64,000 bases of DNA from Sceloporus undulatus (taxonomy: Eukaryota > Chordata > Lepidosauria > Squamata > Phrynosomatidae): assembly GCF_019175285.1 (NCBI RefSeq), contig NC_056527.1:104551765-104615764 (forward strand), read 5' to 3'. How positions within the stretch are numbered: the stretch's first letter is position 1; each line of letters begins with the position of its first letter. The notes under the pieces are model-generated. The model had not been told where the DNA came from. It saw only the letters and a list, made by a program, of their open reading frames with translations, and ran no database searches. Shown one piece after another: positions 22,701 to 34,400 of the stretch. Both the position numbers and the translations under genes were made by a program.

Positions 22701-25700
22701 TTCAACAGAGAGATGCCGGAATCCATTGTGGCTTCAGGGTTCCTGTATGAAACAGGTTAGCCTTTGTTTGCATTTTCAAACAAAATCAAACAGATCATAG
22801 TGTGCCATGTTGCAGCTTCTCCTGCATATGTCTCATGGGCCACACTTTGCCCACCTCTAAGGTGTTACTATCCTATTCATAGAGTAAACGTAAAATTCAA
22901 TTCCAGACTAGTCTGGTGCTGTGTATGAAAGACGGTAGTCTTCCCCTTTCTCTCAGGCAACCAAAGTGATTTTCACAAGGCCAAAGTGATGGGAGCATAG
23001 CAGTATGCTCCTGTCACTATCGCACAATTGCGTGAAGATGATCAAACAACGTCGCCATAATTGTGTCGCCATCCTGTAAATAAACAGGAATTCTAGCACC
23101 GCTTTTCATTCATGGGAAAGTCCTGTGAATGAAAAGCGGGGATAGAATTCCTGTTTATTTGTGGGATAATGATGCAATTATGGTGACATTGTGGGTTGTC
23201 ATATGATAATCTTTGCGCAATTGCACAGTACTGATAGAAGCATCCCACTATGTTCTCATCACTTTTGGCCATGTGAAAATCTCCCAAATGTTTTCAGCTT
23301 GACCTCCCTACACAAAAAGACTTATGGCAACCCTAATCCCAGAGATCATGGAGGAGCACACTTCCAACACACCTTCCCCCAAATGGGGGACATGGGAGGC
23401 AATTATGTCTTTGGCTCTCTCTGGGTCATTTAGAGAATGATGGATAAGGCAATCCAGACATGGAAACTCTGATTTGTTTAATAACAGATTCTATCGTTGA
23501 GGCTGCATGAAAATTTGCTCCGTAAAGGGTAAGGACTTGGCAAAACTCCAGTTCTCTTACATTTTGCGGCTTCACAGAACATAATATATAAGGAAGAGAT
23601 GAAAATAGTTCAGTGGAAATTATATACCCGTCACTTTAAGACAGATGTTTTGAAACCACCCCTGCACAAACTATCCTTTAAATATTGTTGTTGTTGAATT
23701 ATTAACATAATGTTCAATCCAGTATCTTGTATATTCACTGATCTCTTGCATTTCCCTTTTCATTATCCATTAATGGAAGATCTGTGCTTAACCTGCCATA
23801 TGTTGTAAAATACAGCTTCTATCATTCCTGATAATTGATCATAGAAATGAAAGGAGTTTAGTCTATAACTTCTGGAGGGACAGTGTTTCCTGCCTCTGTA
23901 ACAATTACAGTACAAGCCAAAGGTGGTTTCCTGAATGGTACCTTTTATCATTTCTGTATTTCCATACCTTGGGAAAAGTGGACTCAATGTACATCCTACA
24001 AGTATCTTTTAAAGGCATGGAGACCCAAGGAGGGTGATATGTCTGCTGTGGGTAAAACATGATGTCTGCTGCTAGGGAGCAAGGCGGTTCAAAGATGGTG
24101 CAGCCAAAAACTATGGGCACTGCCTGCCCCAACTGAGTAGATCTTGGGACTCGAATTCCTGAATGGCCAGTGGTCTTGCTGGCTGGGGAATTCGGGAACT
24201 GTAGTCCAAGATGTCTAAACTCTTATCATTAACGGTTACATTGGCCCATCCCACAGGAGTGGATCATTCAGCCTCAATAATCCTGAACTATTCTGGTCAA
24301 CGTCAAGCTGTCCTCACATATACCAGAAAGGCCAAGCTACCTAATCGAGCAAGCATTTGTGGGACCAATGGAATAATTGAGGTAAATCCTTGGCAATGGG
24401 GAGGAGATGCACAATATGATCTTGGCGACAAGCGGGATATATTGAGTTCACTTGCTTTCTCATTCAGGGGCCCAGCCCCAAGATATTTTGCTGTCTGTGG
24501 CACAGCAGAAAATTATGTCGCTTCCACAAGGAAAGGTACATATTATTTAATTTGCTGTAGGCAAGAAATTTCACAAGTGCCCTCCTGTTTCAGAGACAGT
24601 TAAAAAAAGATTCAACGATTAATAATCTGCCATCTTTTAATGACATCTGAAAGTAACCACATGAAGCAGCCACTCACTCTGCCTAAGAGCTGGGTCAAAT
24701 ATTGCCAAGTATAACGGTCCTCTTTCATTTGTCAGGGGACTTAGAAGGACATCCAGTTGAGGTCGGGATTGGGTGATGACTCTTTGTCTCCTTGGTGCCC
24801 TGATCAACAAAATAATGCCTTTACACTGGACAGGATTTGATCCTAATATTCTCCAGGGTACTTGCCTCATGTAGCTGATTCTGGATGCCATGGAAGGCAC
24901 CAAACTCTCAATGACATAGGGTGCATCTGCACTGAAGAAATAATGCAGTTTGACACTGCTTTAAGTATTGTAACTCCATCCTAACCCTGGGATTTGAAGT
25001 TTTACAAGGTCTTTAGCTGGTGCCTCATAAAACTACAAATCCCAGGATTCTGTAGGATGGAACCATGGCGGTTAAAGTGGTGTCAAACTGCATTATTTCT
25101 ACAATGTAAATGCACATTTAGGGTATGACTGGTGCATGAGGCATGGAAATAGAAAGACACCTCTCACAGGGTCCCCTGTGGAAAACAGCTCTACAGATTC
25201 ACACTACAGTTTGCCTAACTTCACAGTGGCCAGCATTCTGGCATAGTTTTGGGGTCACACTGTCCTGGAAGCTGGGTGGTAATGTGGTGTAGACATCTCT
25301 CTCCTCCTATCGTGGGGTTTTCTTGGCAAGATTTGTTCAGAGGAGGTTTGCCATTGCCATCCCTTGAGGCTGAGAAAATGTGACACACCTAGGTTCACCC
25401 AATGGGTTTCATGGCCGAGCAGGTAATCAAACCCTGGTCTCTAGAGTCCAGTACAAAGTGTTGGTTATTACCTTTAAAGTCCTACATGGCTTGGGCCCAA
25501 GTTACTTGAGGGAACACCTCTCCCTACACAATCCGCCCCACACTCTCAGAGCAACCGGGAATAATTTATTAGAGCATGTAAAGACCAGGTTAAGAACAAC
25601 TTCCCACAGAGCATTCACTGCTGTAGCCCCTCAATTATGGAATGGCTTGCCAGAGGAGATCTGTCTCATTACCACCTTAGATGCTTTAAAGAAGGCACTT

Positions 25701-26431
25701 AAGACAGATCTCTTTGACAGGCCTATCCACCCAATCTGTTATAAGAGAGTTAGAAATACTCCACCTCTATTTGTAATGATATGTATTTTAGATGACAATG
25801 TAGTCAATGTATTGTATTAGTAGCAGTGCTGCTGTTTTATTGAATGTATTTTATATGACATTGTAGCTCTTAATGTTGTAATGCTGTTTTTATTGTTGCA
25901 ATCCTGATTCAATCCAAATGGAGAGGCGGGAAATATAAACAAAAAATATTATTCTTATTAGAGTCACAGTCCAACACTCAAACCATTAAGTCACAACTTC
26001 CATTTTAGGTTAGTTCAAAAATCTTACATTTCCTTGTGTTTCTTTTTCCATCCTGCAGTTTCCAGATACTTTCTGGTGCCCAACACAGTTGGTTGTCAAT
26101 GGCCAAATGGAAGAGTTTCCCCTTCCTTTGCCATCCCAAAAGCTGAACTACCCCAACAGCACTGGCCTACGCTATGAAGCAGAGCATGTCCGACAGTGTC
26201 TTCTTCAAGGTAAAACCTTCAGACCCTATTGGGTTCAATGATAGTCATTACACCAAAGCTAGTTCACGGTCAGTTCTTCACCTGACCCTTTCTTCTCCCT
26301 CTGTTTTCCTTTATCTCTTAGGTCGAAAAGAGAGCCCCATCATGTCTCATGCTGACAGTGAGCTGGTCCACTCCATCCTGGATGAGGTCCGGAGGCAGCT
26401 GGGTGTATCTTATCCCCAGGACCACTCCTGA
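19197..26431 (+). CDS. DHDH: DHDH-like protein, tandem copy B (7 exons, 334 aa, altered active site)
   Basis: Exons are 19197-19289, 20898-21009, 21696-21859, 22506-22755, 24257-24381, 26059-26209 and 26322-26431. The frame is intact over 1005 nt, giving 334 aa; exon 4 is one codon shorter than in A and C. Lys98 (LCEKPLG) and Tyr180 (VGLYCVQ) remain. However, the coenzyme loop reads ASPNLSRA, with Pro38-Asn39 in place of Arg-Asp, and the pocket motif is LLAVGLY, with Ala176 in place of Asp. The Phe154 position is Ile and the His76 position is Pro. The sugar-diol pocket Trp (FWCPTQL) is kept. With clean frames, splice sites and a polyadenylation signal, this is not an ordinary decayed pseudogene. 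I infer changed coenzyme or substrate use, or a non-catalytic role. Exon 7 is closer to copy C than to A. Confidence 0.93.
19495..19790. repeat. (ATT)n microsatellite split by a pogo/Tigger-like MITE
   Basis: ATT repeats lie at 19495-19523 and 19748-19783. Between them, TACAGTCGTTCCTCCTGATT and the inverted AATCAGAAGGGACAACTGTA mark a MITE of about 220 bp with TA borders. Confidence 0.8.
19918..20222 (+). mobile_element. RTE/BovB-like LINE 3' end
   Basis: The frame reads [16 protein letters not shown], then after breaks [11 protein letters not shown], and ends in an AACAACAACAACAA tail. It is the same family as 5800-6860. LINE-like sequence (GGCTTACAAGGTAC) also precedes it from 19785. Confidence 0.75.
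20285..20640. mobile_element. CR1/L2-like LINE remnant
   Basis: Resembles the degraded LINE 3' segments elsewhere in the window (CACCAAGAAGGCCCTCTCTC, GATAGCCTTGACCTAAG, ATATATGGCTTTATAGATCA). It lies in DHDH-B intron 1. Confidence 0.45.
21047..21450. mobile_element. hAT-type MITE (GGGTCCATTCCCACT end)
   Basis: Starts GGGTCCATTCCCACTTAC and contains repeated AATCGATT and ATCGGTTT motifs, inverted toward TTTGTGATCTGG...TAGTGAGAATC. It shares terminal character with the large element at 62368-63914. Confidence 0.55.
21455..21660 (+). mobile_element. tRNA-derived SINE, 5' truncated
   Basis: GATTGCTGGACTAGGACTCT, CTCAGCCATGGAAACCCACT and GTTGCCACAAGG...CTTGAAAGCACAAG, running to 37 bp before DHDH-B exon 3. 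Confidence 0.75.
22965..23290. mobile_element. Long palindromic MITE
   Basis: Two arms of about 150 bp face each other around position 23118. Examples are GATTTTCACAAGGCC with GGCCATGTGAAAATC, and AAATAAACAGGAATTCTA with TAGAATTCCTGTTTATTT. It lies in DHDH-B intron 4. Confidence 0.8.
24919..25120. mobile_element. Palindromic MITE (GCATCTACACTGCAGAAATAA family), full length
   Basis: GGTGCATCTGCACTGAAGAA on the left, TTATTTCTACAATGTAAATG on the right, with mirrored CAAACTGCATTATTTC arms. Confidence 0.8.
25310..25995 (-). mobile_element. tRNA-derived SINE interrupted by an L2-like LINE
   Basis: The minus-strand SINE body (25310-25448) resumes at 25959 (GTCACAGTCCAACACTCAAACC). The two halves flank an L2-like insert with an AGAGTC repeat at each side. 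Confidence 0.75.
25449..25958 (+). mobile_element. L2-like LINE 3' end
   Basis: The frame reads [38 protein letters not shown] and [14 protein letters not shown], the C-terminal tail of L2-type ORF2. The 3' untranslated part ends near ATTATTCTTATTAG. Confidence 0.8.
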
Positions 26432-26559
26432 ACCATCCTGGAATTGGGCTTTAACACCCTGGATCTGTAGCTCAGGAGGAGGCAGGGTGGCAGATGAAGA
26501 CCTCCAGATTTCTTCTCACTGAAAACCCTATATCTATAAGCGTGGGAGAAACCATTGCC

Positions 26560-26565
26560 AATAAA
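26560..26565 (+). promoter_or_regulatory. AATAAA polyadenylation signal, DHDH copy B
   Basis: AATAAA in GCCAATAAAAGAGC, 129 nt after the stop codon, similar in context and spacing to copy A. Confidence 0.8.
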
Positions 26566-26683
26566 AGAGCATTTTACAAGTATTGATTGTGAGTCTTGAA
26601 ACACATAAATGAATTGTTTGAGATATATAAAACAATGCAACCAGTACCTGCCTGGATCCAGAGTGTGTAGTTTTGAAGTCTTA

Positions 26684-26903
26684 GAGCCTTATCACAGTAG
26701 ACGAATCCCACTCAGAAACAGGATTTTAAAAGTAGAAAACCCCCACAAATGTGGGATGTTTTTCAGACGCGTTTGCATCAAACAGCAATAACACAAAAAT
26801 AAAGCAAACGTAAAGTCAACAGAAATGACACCTTTTTACTGTCAGGAACTTCCTGAAAGTAAAAATGTGTCGTTTTTGTCCAGTGTGATAAGGTCCTTAG
26901 TTT
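26684..26903. mobile_element. MITE with CCTTATCACA inverted ends
   Basis: GAGCCTTATCACAGTAGAC pairs with GTGTGATAAGGTCC, with the inner GTAAAAAGGTG-type inverted motif. It lies 250 bp after the copy B stop. Confidence 0.6.
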
Positions 26904-29170
26904 GGGCTTATAGCCAGCTACAGCAATAGTCTTACACATTAGAACATTTATGGCACTTGAAAAGATTTCTGTTTTCGATTACAGCTCCAGAACCACCACT
27001 TCTGGCTGGCATGGTAACTATAATAAAAAGTAACTTTTTTAAACACAGGTCTGTGGTGGATTTTTGTTTGCTTGTTTCGGGGCTTAGTTTTGTTTTGTGT
27101 TGACAGTTGCTCTAGCTCCCTAGCAGTTTGGTTTCACTTTTCTGCATTTTTTCAACCCAGTTCTATTGTATCCTTTTTGGGGGTGCATCAGGTACAACCC
27201 TATAGTGAATTACAAATGAAGCCACATAACTGCTTTATACAAATGTATTGCAGCAAACAACCCCCTCACCACTGATTTCCATGTGTCCCATAGAAGTCAT
27301 TCTGTTTTTGGAGGGGATTGGTTTTCTTCATTAAAATGTGTAATTTTTTCTCTGGTTTTTTTAAAGGTATCTTTCTAAAAGCAAGTAGGGGCTTACTTTC
27401 AAATCATTTATTTTTTTGCTTTTTAAGGCTTACCGGTATGTCCCACACCATCAATAAATGAGTATGATCAGAGTGGGCCAAAGAATCAAAATAAGCATCC
27501 AAGACTGAATTTATCATGTGCTTAGGCTAATATCAATTGTAGGATACAAGTTGAATCTCCCTTATCCAAAATGTTTTGGACCAGAGGTGTTTTGCTTTTG
27601 AGGTTTTTTGTTTTGTTTTGTTTTGTTTTTAATACCTATATTTGCATATATGTACATAATGAAATGTCTTGGAGACGGGAGCCAACTCTCAATAGAAAAT
27701 TCATCTGTTTCATATACACATTATACACATTGCCTGGAGGTAGTTTTATACAATATTGTTAATAATCTTGTGCATAAAACAAAATTTGCATATATTGAAC
27801 CATCTGAAAGCAAAAATGTCACTGTCTCAGCTACCCATGTAAAAAAGTTTTGGTTTTTGGAGTATTATAGATTTTGGAATAAGACTGTATGGTGAATGTT
27901 TGCCAGAATAATCTGTAATGTGTTTTTCATTTGGATATAATGCTCTCCATATGTTCACTAATTCTAAACTTTCATCTAGGTTCTTAAACCTATTACAGAC
28001 ATTTGTTGATCTTATTATCTTTGAAATTCTATCAAGTTTATCATTAAATACCTTATTTCTTTCTTTACTGTCCAGCTTTCACATCCATACATAGTGATGG
28101 GGAATACAATGGCTTGGACAATTCTAACTTTAGTTTGCTCTTTAGGTTCTTTTCTGGTTCATTCATAGCTGCCCTTCCCGTTCCTGGTCTTTCTTCTGAT
28201 TTCTTGACTGCATTCTCTTTTCTGATCAGTTTGATCCAAAGTATGGGAACTTCTTTACTTCTTTGTTTTTCATGTTATCTTTGAAAGAGATTCTCATAAG
28301 AGAATCAAAACACACTGAAAAGGCACACAGAAAGAAGTTGGGAGAAAAACCCAAACTCAAGGGTTGGGTTGTGCATTTAGAGAAGAAAAGCCCAAAACGC
28401 AACTGTTTTCACAAGTCTTTGTGTTCAGGCTTTCCCTTCCACACTTTCCCACATTCTTCTCTGCAGCTGTGTCTGCCCTTCAAGATTTCATTCATTGCAT
28501 GGCAAACCCCCCCCCCAAAAAAAAACCTGGGTTTTGAGTGGTTTTTTTTTGTTGCGAAGTCTTGAAGGATATAGTTAGCTACACCTTTTGCATCCAGTGT
28601 GTGTCTGTTTTCAAATGAAAAATCAGTTGAAAATGCTTCTTGTTTCATAATTAAGAATACAGAGGGATGCCAAAATGGCAGTAATATTAAAGAGACACTG
28701 CAGAAGGTTTAATAACTCCAGAACTAAAAGCTGAGATAGCAAAAATTTAGTCTACAAACACTCTGAAGAACCTCTGAGGGAAAAGCCTTACAGTTATTCC
28801 CAAGACATTTGTCAGATCAGGAAGCTGGTGCATGGTTCCAAGTAAGGTAAAATGCAATTCAACCAAACTCAGTGCATGCAGAACAAAAACGCTGGTGACT
28901 CTGACATAGATATAAATACAGAAGAAAGTCATAAAATAAGATCAAAGGACATGGACACCACTAAGAGATAAAAAAGCAGGCTTAGTAAAATCCATAGTCA
29001 CCAAAATCACAACATAACACCATGAGACCAAAAGCCAAAGTCCTACTGATCTGAGTTTAAAGACAGTATCTGGATTATAAATTTCTAAACTTTGGCTTGT
29101 ATGATCTCAGCAAACACTAGATGATGATAATTTCAGACTATCAAGAAGCAATAGCAAAATCCTATACAAA
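26904..29170. other. Intergenic DNA between DHDH copies B and C
   Basis: No gene is seen. A Tigger-like element begins at 27545 (TACAAGTTGAATCTCCCTT) and runs to about 27895. An RTE/BovB-like LINE fragment on the minus strand lies at 28060-28265 (CCATACATAGTGATGGGGAA). The rest is unassigned AT-rich DNA. Confidence 0.55.
28060..28265 (-). mobile_element. RTE/BovB-like LINE fragment
   Basis: Closely similar, in the same orientation, to 6170-6370 of the larger LINE (TTACTGTCCAGCTTTCACAT, GGGGAATACAATGGCTTG). Confidence 0.75.
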
Positions 29171-29176
29171 TAATTA

Positions 29177-29622
29177 GTTGTTGTGTGTCTTCAAGTAATG
29201 TCTGACTTAGGGTGACCCTAAGGTACACCTATAATGGTGTATCCTTGGCAAAATCTGTTCAGAGGGGGATATGCCTTTGCCTTCTTCTGAGGCTGAGAGA
29301 GTGTAACTTCACCAAAGTCACCCAGTGGTTATTCAGATACTGTAGTGTAAAAAATCCTGATAGAATGTGGACTGAATCTGTGTTATTCAAATGAATTTTG
29401 AAATGTGTGAGCAACAGCACTCACAATGACGCAGTTCCGATAAAAATAATAGTGTGAACAACAAATCGGGTATGTATGAGTGAGATTATTTGTGTAGTCA
29501 TGTTGCAATACAAAATGTGTAGATAACCCTGCAGTGAGTTTCCATGGCCAAGCAAGGACTCAAACCCGCTCTCCTTCCAGTGTCCTAGTCCATCTAGTCC
29601 ATCTAGTACACCATGCTGGCTG
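29177..29622 (-). mobile_element. tRNA-derived SINE interrupted by about 200 bp
   Basis: The tail and body, 29177-29328, stop at TCACCCAGTG. The SINE resumes at 29530 (CAGTGAGTTTCCATGG). Between lies an unclassified insert beginning near GGTTATTCAGATACTG. Confidence 0.7.
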
Positions 29623-29793
29623 TCAACCCCTCACAATACATTTTTTAAAAACCTGAAATCCAGCAATGAAAGGATCTAATGAAGGGGTAGTTACCAGCTC
29701 TCCCATTGCAAGAGGCTCTGCTGCCTCTCTTCTCTCCTTCTGCCACAGTAGTTAAAGCCGTTCTCTCTGTTCTCAGTAACTGGCTGAGTGCCC

Positions 29794-29806
29794 AGTCCAC
29801 AGTTCA
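29794..29806 (+). promoter_or_regulatory. DR1 nuclear-receptor (HNF4-type) site, copy C promoter
   Basis: AGTCCACAGTTCA differs by one base from the HNF4 optimum and ends 109 bp before the copy C ATG. Position and half-sites match those of copies A and B. Confidence 0.6.
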
Positions 29807-29915
29807 AGGAATTCATGCCGATTGTGTTGGGCAGGAATCCTCCAGGCCAGCCCTTCACTGCTTGGATTTCCTTTCTCTTCTCTCTCTCAATCTCTTTTTC
29901 TCCCCATCTGCCACC

Positions 29916-31369
29916 ATGGGGGCCACTCGCTGGGGGATCTGCTCCGCAGGGAAAATCAGCCACGATTTTCTTGTGGCTCTGAAGACTTTGCCACCGGAAG
30001 AACACAAGGTATTATAGAAAGACGTCCAGGCTGGGTTTGCCATGTTAGCCTTTCATAGCAGTAACTGAAAAAGGATTATGTTTAATTTGGCAGAAGATTT
30101 CCTGGACAGCAGCCTACTTTGTCAGATGGAGATGATTGCATTTGCTACATCATCATTTCAGAAATAATACACTTTAATACTGCTTTAACTACCATGGCTC
30201 AATGCTAGGAAATTCTGAGATGTGCAATATGTGTGCTTGTTTAGGCTTCTCTGTTAGAAAGCTCTGGTGCCCCAACAGACTACAAATCTCAGGATGGATG
30301 AAGCCATGAGTGTTGTCAAAGTGCTTTAATTCTGCAGTGCAAATGCAGTCTATGGAGTTTATCACACAAAGGAGATCGGAAGTTTATCCTGTGAACATCC
30401 CAGAAAAATTGTGTAATTATGCAGAACAATTTTACATGACGTTGCACAAAACCCGCCATCAAAGCGGTCACAAAGAAGCATTAATGTGCATCTTTTTACT
30501 TTTGGGATTTCAGTGACAATGCAGTTTTGATATCACTTTATTTGTGCAATTGCACATGATAATCATTGGTGCAATTACTTGCCATTTCCACTTCATTTGC
30601 GGGATGCTTTAAATGTGCTTTAATCTTTCTTTAATGTCGAAATCATCCCCAGTGTGATAAACTCCTAAGACAGATATCCTCAAGAACTGTGCAAAAGAAA
30701 ATGGAATAGTTGTGAAAGTATTATGAATAGTGTGCAGAAAAGAGGCTGGGAGTAGAGAAGAAGCCCCACATCTATGAATAAGATGATTCTCCAACCAGTT
30801 TCTGTGAGTCTGAAATGTGATGTGACTCCTATGTTCTTTAGAGTAATTTAATACTTAAGAGTATTCTTAAAGAAACTGGAGTGTCTGGACCTCGGGCTGA
30901 TTGTGCATTAGTCCTCCCAAACTGCTCAGAGATGCAGAAGTCACCCAGTAAATCTCCCCCGCATCTCGCATCTGGCAAACTGACTCACAGAAATTACATC
31001 CACAATAGCGTTTGAGCATGTGCCCATAAAGGGTATGCTCAGTATGACTCCAAAGTCTAACAGCAAGTTTACTATTGCTGTTGTGGCTGGGTGCCTTCAA
31101 ATAATTTCTGATTTATGGCAACCCTAAGCAACGTTTGAACCCCATCATGGGGTTTTCTTGGCAGAATTTGTTCAGAAAGGGTTTTGCTCTTGCCTTCCTC
31201 TGAGGCTGAGAGTCTGTGACCTGCCCAAGGTCACCCAGTGGGTTTCCATGGCTAAGAGGTGATTCGAAGCCTGGTCTCCCTAGTGTTCTAGTCCAGCACT
31301 CAAACCATTCCACTACACTTGCTCTAAATACTGCCAGTGTGAACAGCACAAATAGAATTGGAAAGCACA

Positions 31370-31406
<37 letters not shown>

Positions 31407-34400
31407 TTCATCTAGAAAGCAAAAGGTATTGAGGAAGAGCACACAAGCTAAGAGTGGCTGCAACAGTTTGCTTTTGCATTCCACTGGTTCCCACACTTTG
31501 GTATTCCAAGTGCATTGGACTTCAGCTCCCAGATGTCGCATCCATCTTGGCCAATAGTCAGGAATTCTAGGAGCTGAACATATGGATAGCCAGAGTTTGG
31601 GAACAACTGCTTTAGGCCATTGGAAAGAGCAAGACACCATCCTCTTCTCTCCCCAACTAATCGAGGGCAAACTACTTCTGCACTTTGAACTCAGTTTTTA
31701 GCAACTAAAGTAACCTGAGTACAAAGGGGGAAAGTGGGAGGAGAAGAGAGAAACTTAACAGCAGCTGGAAAAGTGGGATTACAGAGGACTAATTCGGACT
31801 GTAGCTGCCAAATTGGGATGGTTGGAGGGCATGTATATCCCACCTTTCTTCTGGCGTGGGACCCAAAGCAGCCCATAAAAAGGCTAAAACAATATAGAGC
31901 TAAAAGCCTGATAGTAAAAAAGCTAAAACATAATTAATTTTTTTAAAGTGTAAAATCATTTTCATACGATTTTGTTGTTGTTGTTGTTGTTGTTGTGTGC
32001 CTTCAAGTCATTTCTAATTTATGGGGACCCTAAGGTGAGCCTATCATAGAGTTTTCCTGGCAAGGATTCTTCGGGGGTGGGTGGGTGTGCCATTGCCTTC
32101 TTCTGGAGGCTGAAAGAGTGTGACTTGCCTAAGGTTACCCAGTGGGGTTCCATGGTTGAGAAGGGATTAGACTCCCATTTTCCCAGTGTCCTAGTCCAAA
32201 ACTCAAACCACATCATGCTGGCTGTTTTTGAGGGATATAATTTCAAATGGGATGCATACATAATTGCTAGAGAGTTTGGGCAGGTACATGACTCCCAAAA
32301 TGATTAATTTAAGACTACCCACCCACCCTTGTTGCTTCCAGGTGGTGGCCATTGCTTCTCGAGACCTCAGCCGAGCTCAGGAATATGCCAAGAACCACAC
32401 CATCCCCAAGGCCTATGGTTCCTATGAAGAACTGGCTCAGGATCCAGATGTTGGTAAGCAGCCTGTATCGAAAGCCACAGGACTCTTGTAAGGAAAAGGA
32501 GACAAAAAGGTTAATCCACATCTACTTTACAAGGATATGAGATGTAAAGTGTGAAGGAAAATGTATATGAACGTTGGGGGTGGAAACATCCCTACACATG
32601 AAGAAAATTGTGTTACCCAACTGGGAGCCTCCAGATCTTATTGGGCTACAACTTCCAAAATCCCCATCTCGCAGATGGAGAAGGCTTGTTGTTGTGTTGT
32701 AGTTATGTACCTTCAAGGCCATATATAATTTATATCCCGCTTTTCCCTCAAAACTGGGACATGAAACGGCTTACAAATTAAAACAGTACAATTAAAAACG
32801 TACAAAAGTGCACATTACAATAGAATTAAACTAGTACAGTCTTAAAACATCACTCATTAAAATAATAAAATGCAATCAAAAGAGAAAAGCACAGAAAAAC
32901 AGTACATATTAAAACAGTTAAGAATATTAGAACGCATTAAAACAATCAAAATAAGATGATATACATAGCCTTAAAAGATCAAAAACCTGCACCACACAGC
33001 ATTAAAAGCCCAACCTCAAATTCCTGTGAAGTCTTGGTGACAAAAAATTGTTTAACTTGTTGCCGGAAGGACAGCAAGGATGGGGCTATTCTGGCCTTTC
33101 TGGGGAAGGAGTTCCAAAGTCTGGGAGCAGCCACCAAGGCCTTTCCCTTGTTCCCACCAAATGCACCTGAGAAGATGGTGGAACAGAGAGGAGAACCTCT
33201 CCAAAGGTCATAAAACCCTAATGGGTTCATGCGGGGAGATATCATCCTTCAAATAACCTGGACCCAAACCATATAGGGCTTTAGTTTAAAGTTTAGTTTC
33301 ATTTAAAGTTTATCTTAAGGTAACTGGTCAGTGGCATCACTAGGGTTGATGTCACTTGTGCGGCTACTCATGGTGTCACCCCCCCCCCATTGACCTCCTC
33401 CCATTTCACGCCATACAGAGTCCTTAGTAATACTTTTTTTTGCACTAATGTTACTCATAAATCATAATTTCCATATAACACTGAATGTAATGCTAATATG
33501 TAGTTGTGACATAAACAACCAGCAACATTAAAATTATACCTTCAAATTACAATATCATACCCATGACCTAAATGTATTTACATAGTGAATATTTGGTTAA
33601 AAGGTGATGTTTTTTTTAAAAAAATGAAAAATTAAAATTTTGAAATTTGAAATGTGAATTTAAAAAATTTTCTGTCGCCTCTCCTTTCTCCCACCACTGA
33701 GCTTCACCCCACTTCCACCATCTCTTAAAGCATTTTAAAGGGAAGCAGATGAATGCCACTGCCTTTTTCTGCCAAAAGGTAGGTATTTCAGGAGCAGTGG
33801 TGTCAGTTTGAGAGCTTTCCCACAGGCTTCTTTTCTTTTTCATAGATGTGGTATATGTGGGAGTGATACATCCCTGTCATCTCCCAGCCACCCTCCTCTT
33901 CATTCAGGCTGGAAAGAATGTGCTCTGTGAGAAGCCCTTGGGTATGAATGCTGCCGAGGTCAAGGCGATGGTGCAGGCAGCTCGGGAAAACAATGTCTTC
34001 TTTATGGAGGTAAGAACAGATCTTGGAAAGTGCTTTTTTGGATTTTTCATAATCTCCCGATTGGCATGCAATAGTCATACTAGCTATTCTGGAAGCTGTA
34101 ACTCCAGACTGAGCCTGAGCCTGTGATGTGGCGCTGCAACAGAAAAGGCCAATAGTCTGCTTTGGCAAGCATTAGTTGTTGCATTATGTTCACATAATAC
34201 AGGGTGGCCCTCCAAATATTTTATAGTGCAATTGTAGTGAATGAGTGGCCCTCCAGATATTTTGGACTGCAATTGAGGACCTAGAAACAATTTTTAAGGT
34301 GGGCAAATCTCAACATTGCCAGGCAGTTATTAATTTTGCCTGTTTGCTGGTACTTGCAGGAGAAGGACAAATTACTTTCCTGATCCATTATCGCCGAAAC

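Noticed and set aside
31113-31670. Minus-strand frame of 185 codons
   Set aside because: Runs through a SINE, a TG microsatellite and a hAT MITE; no protein family.
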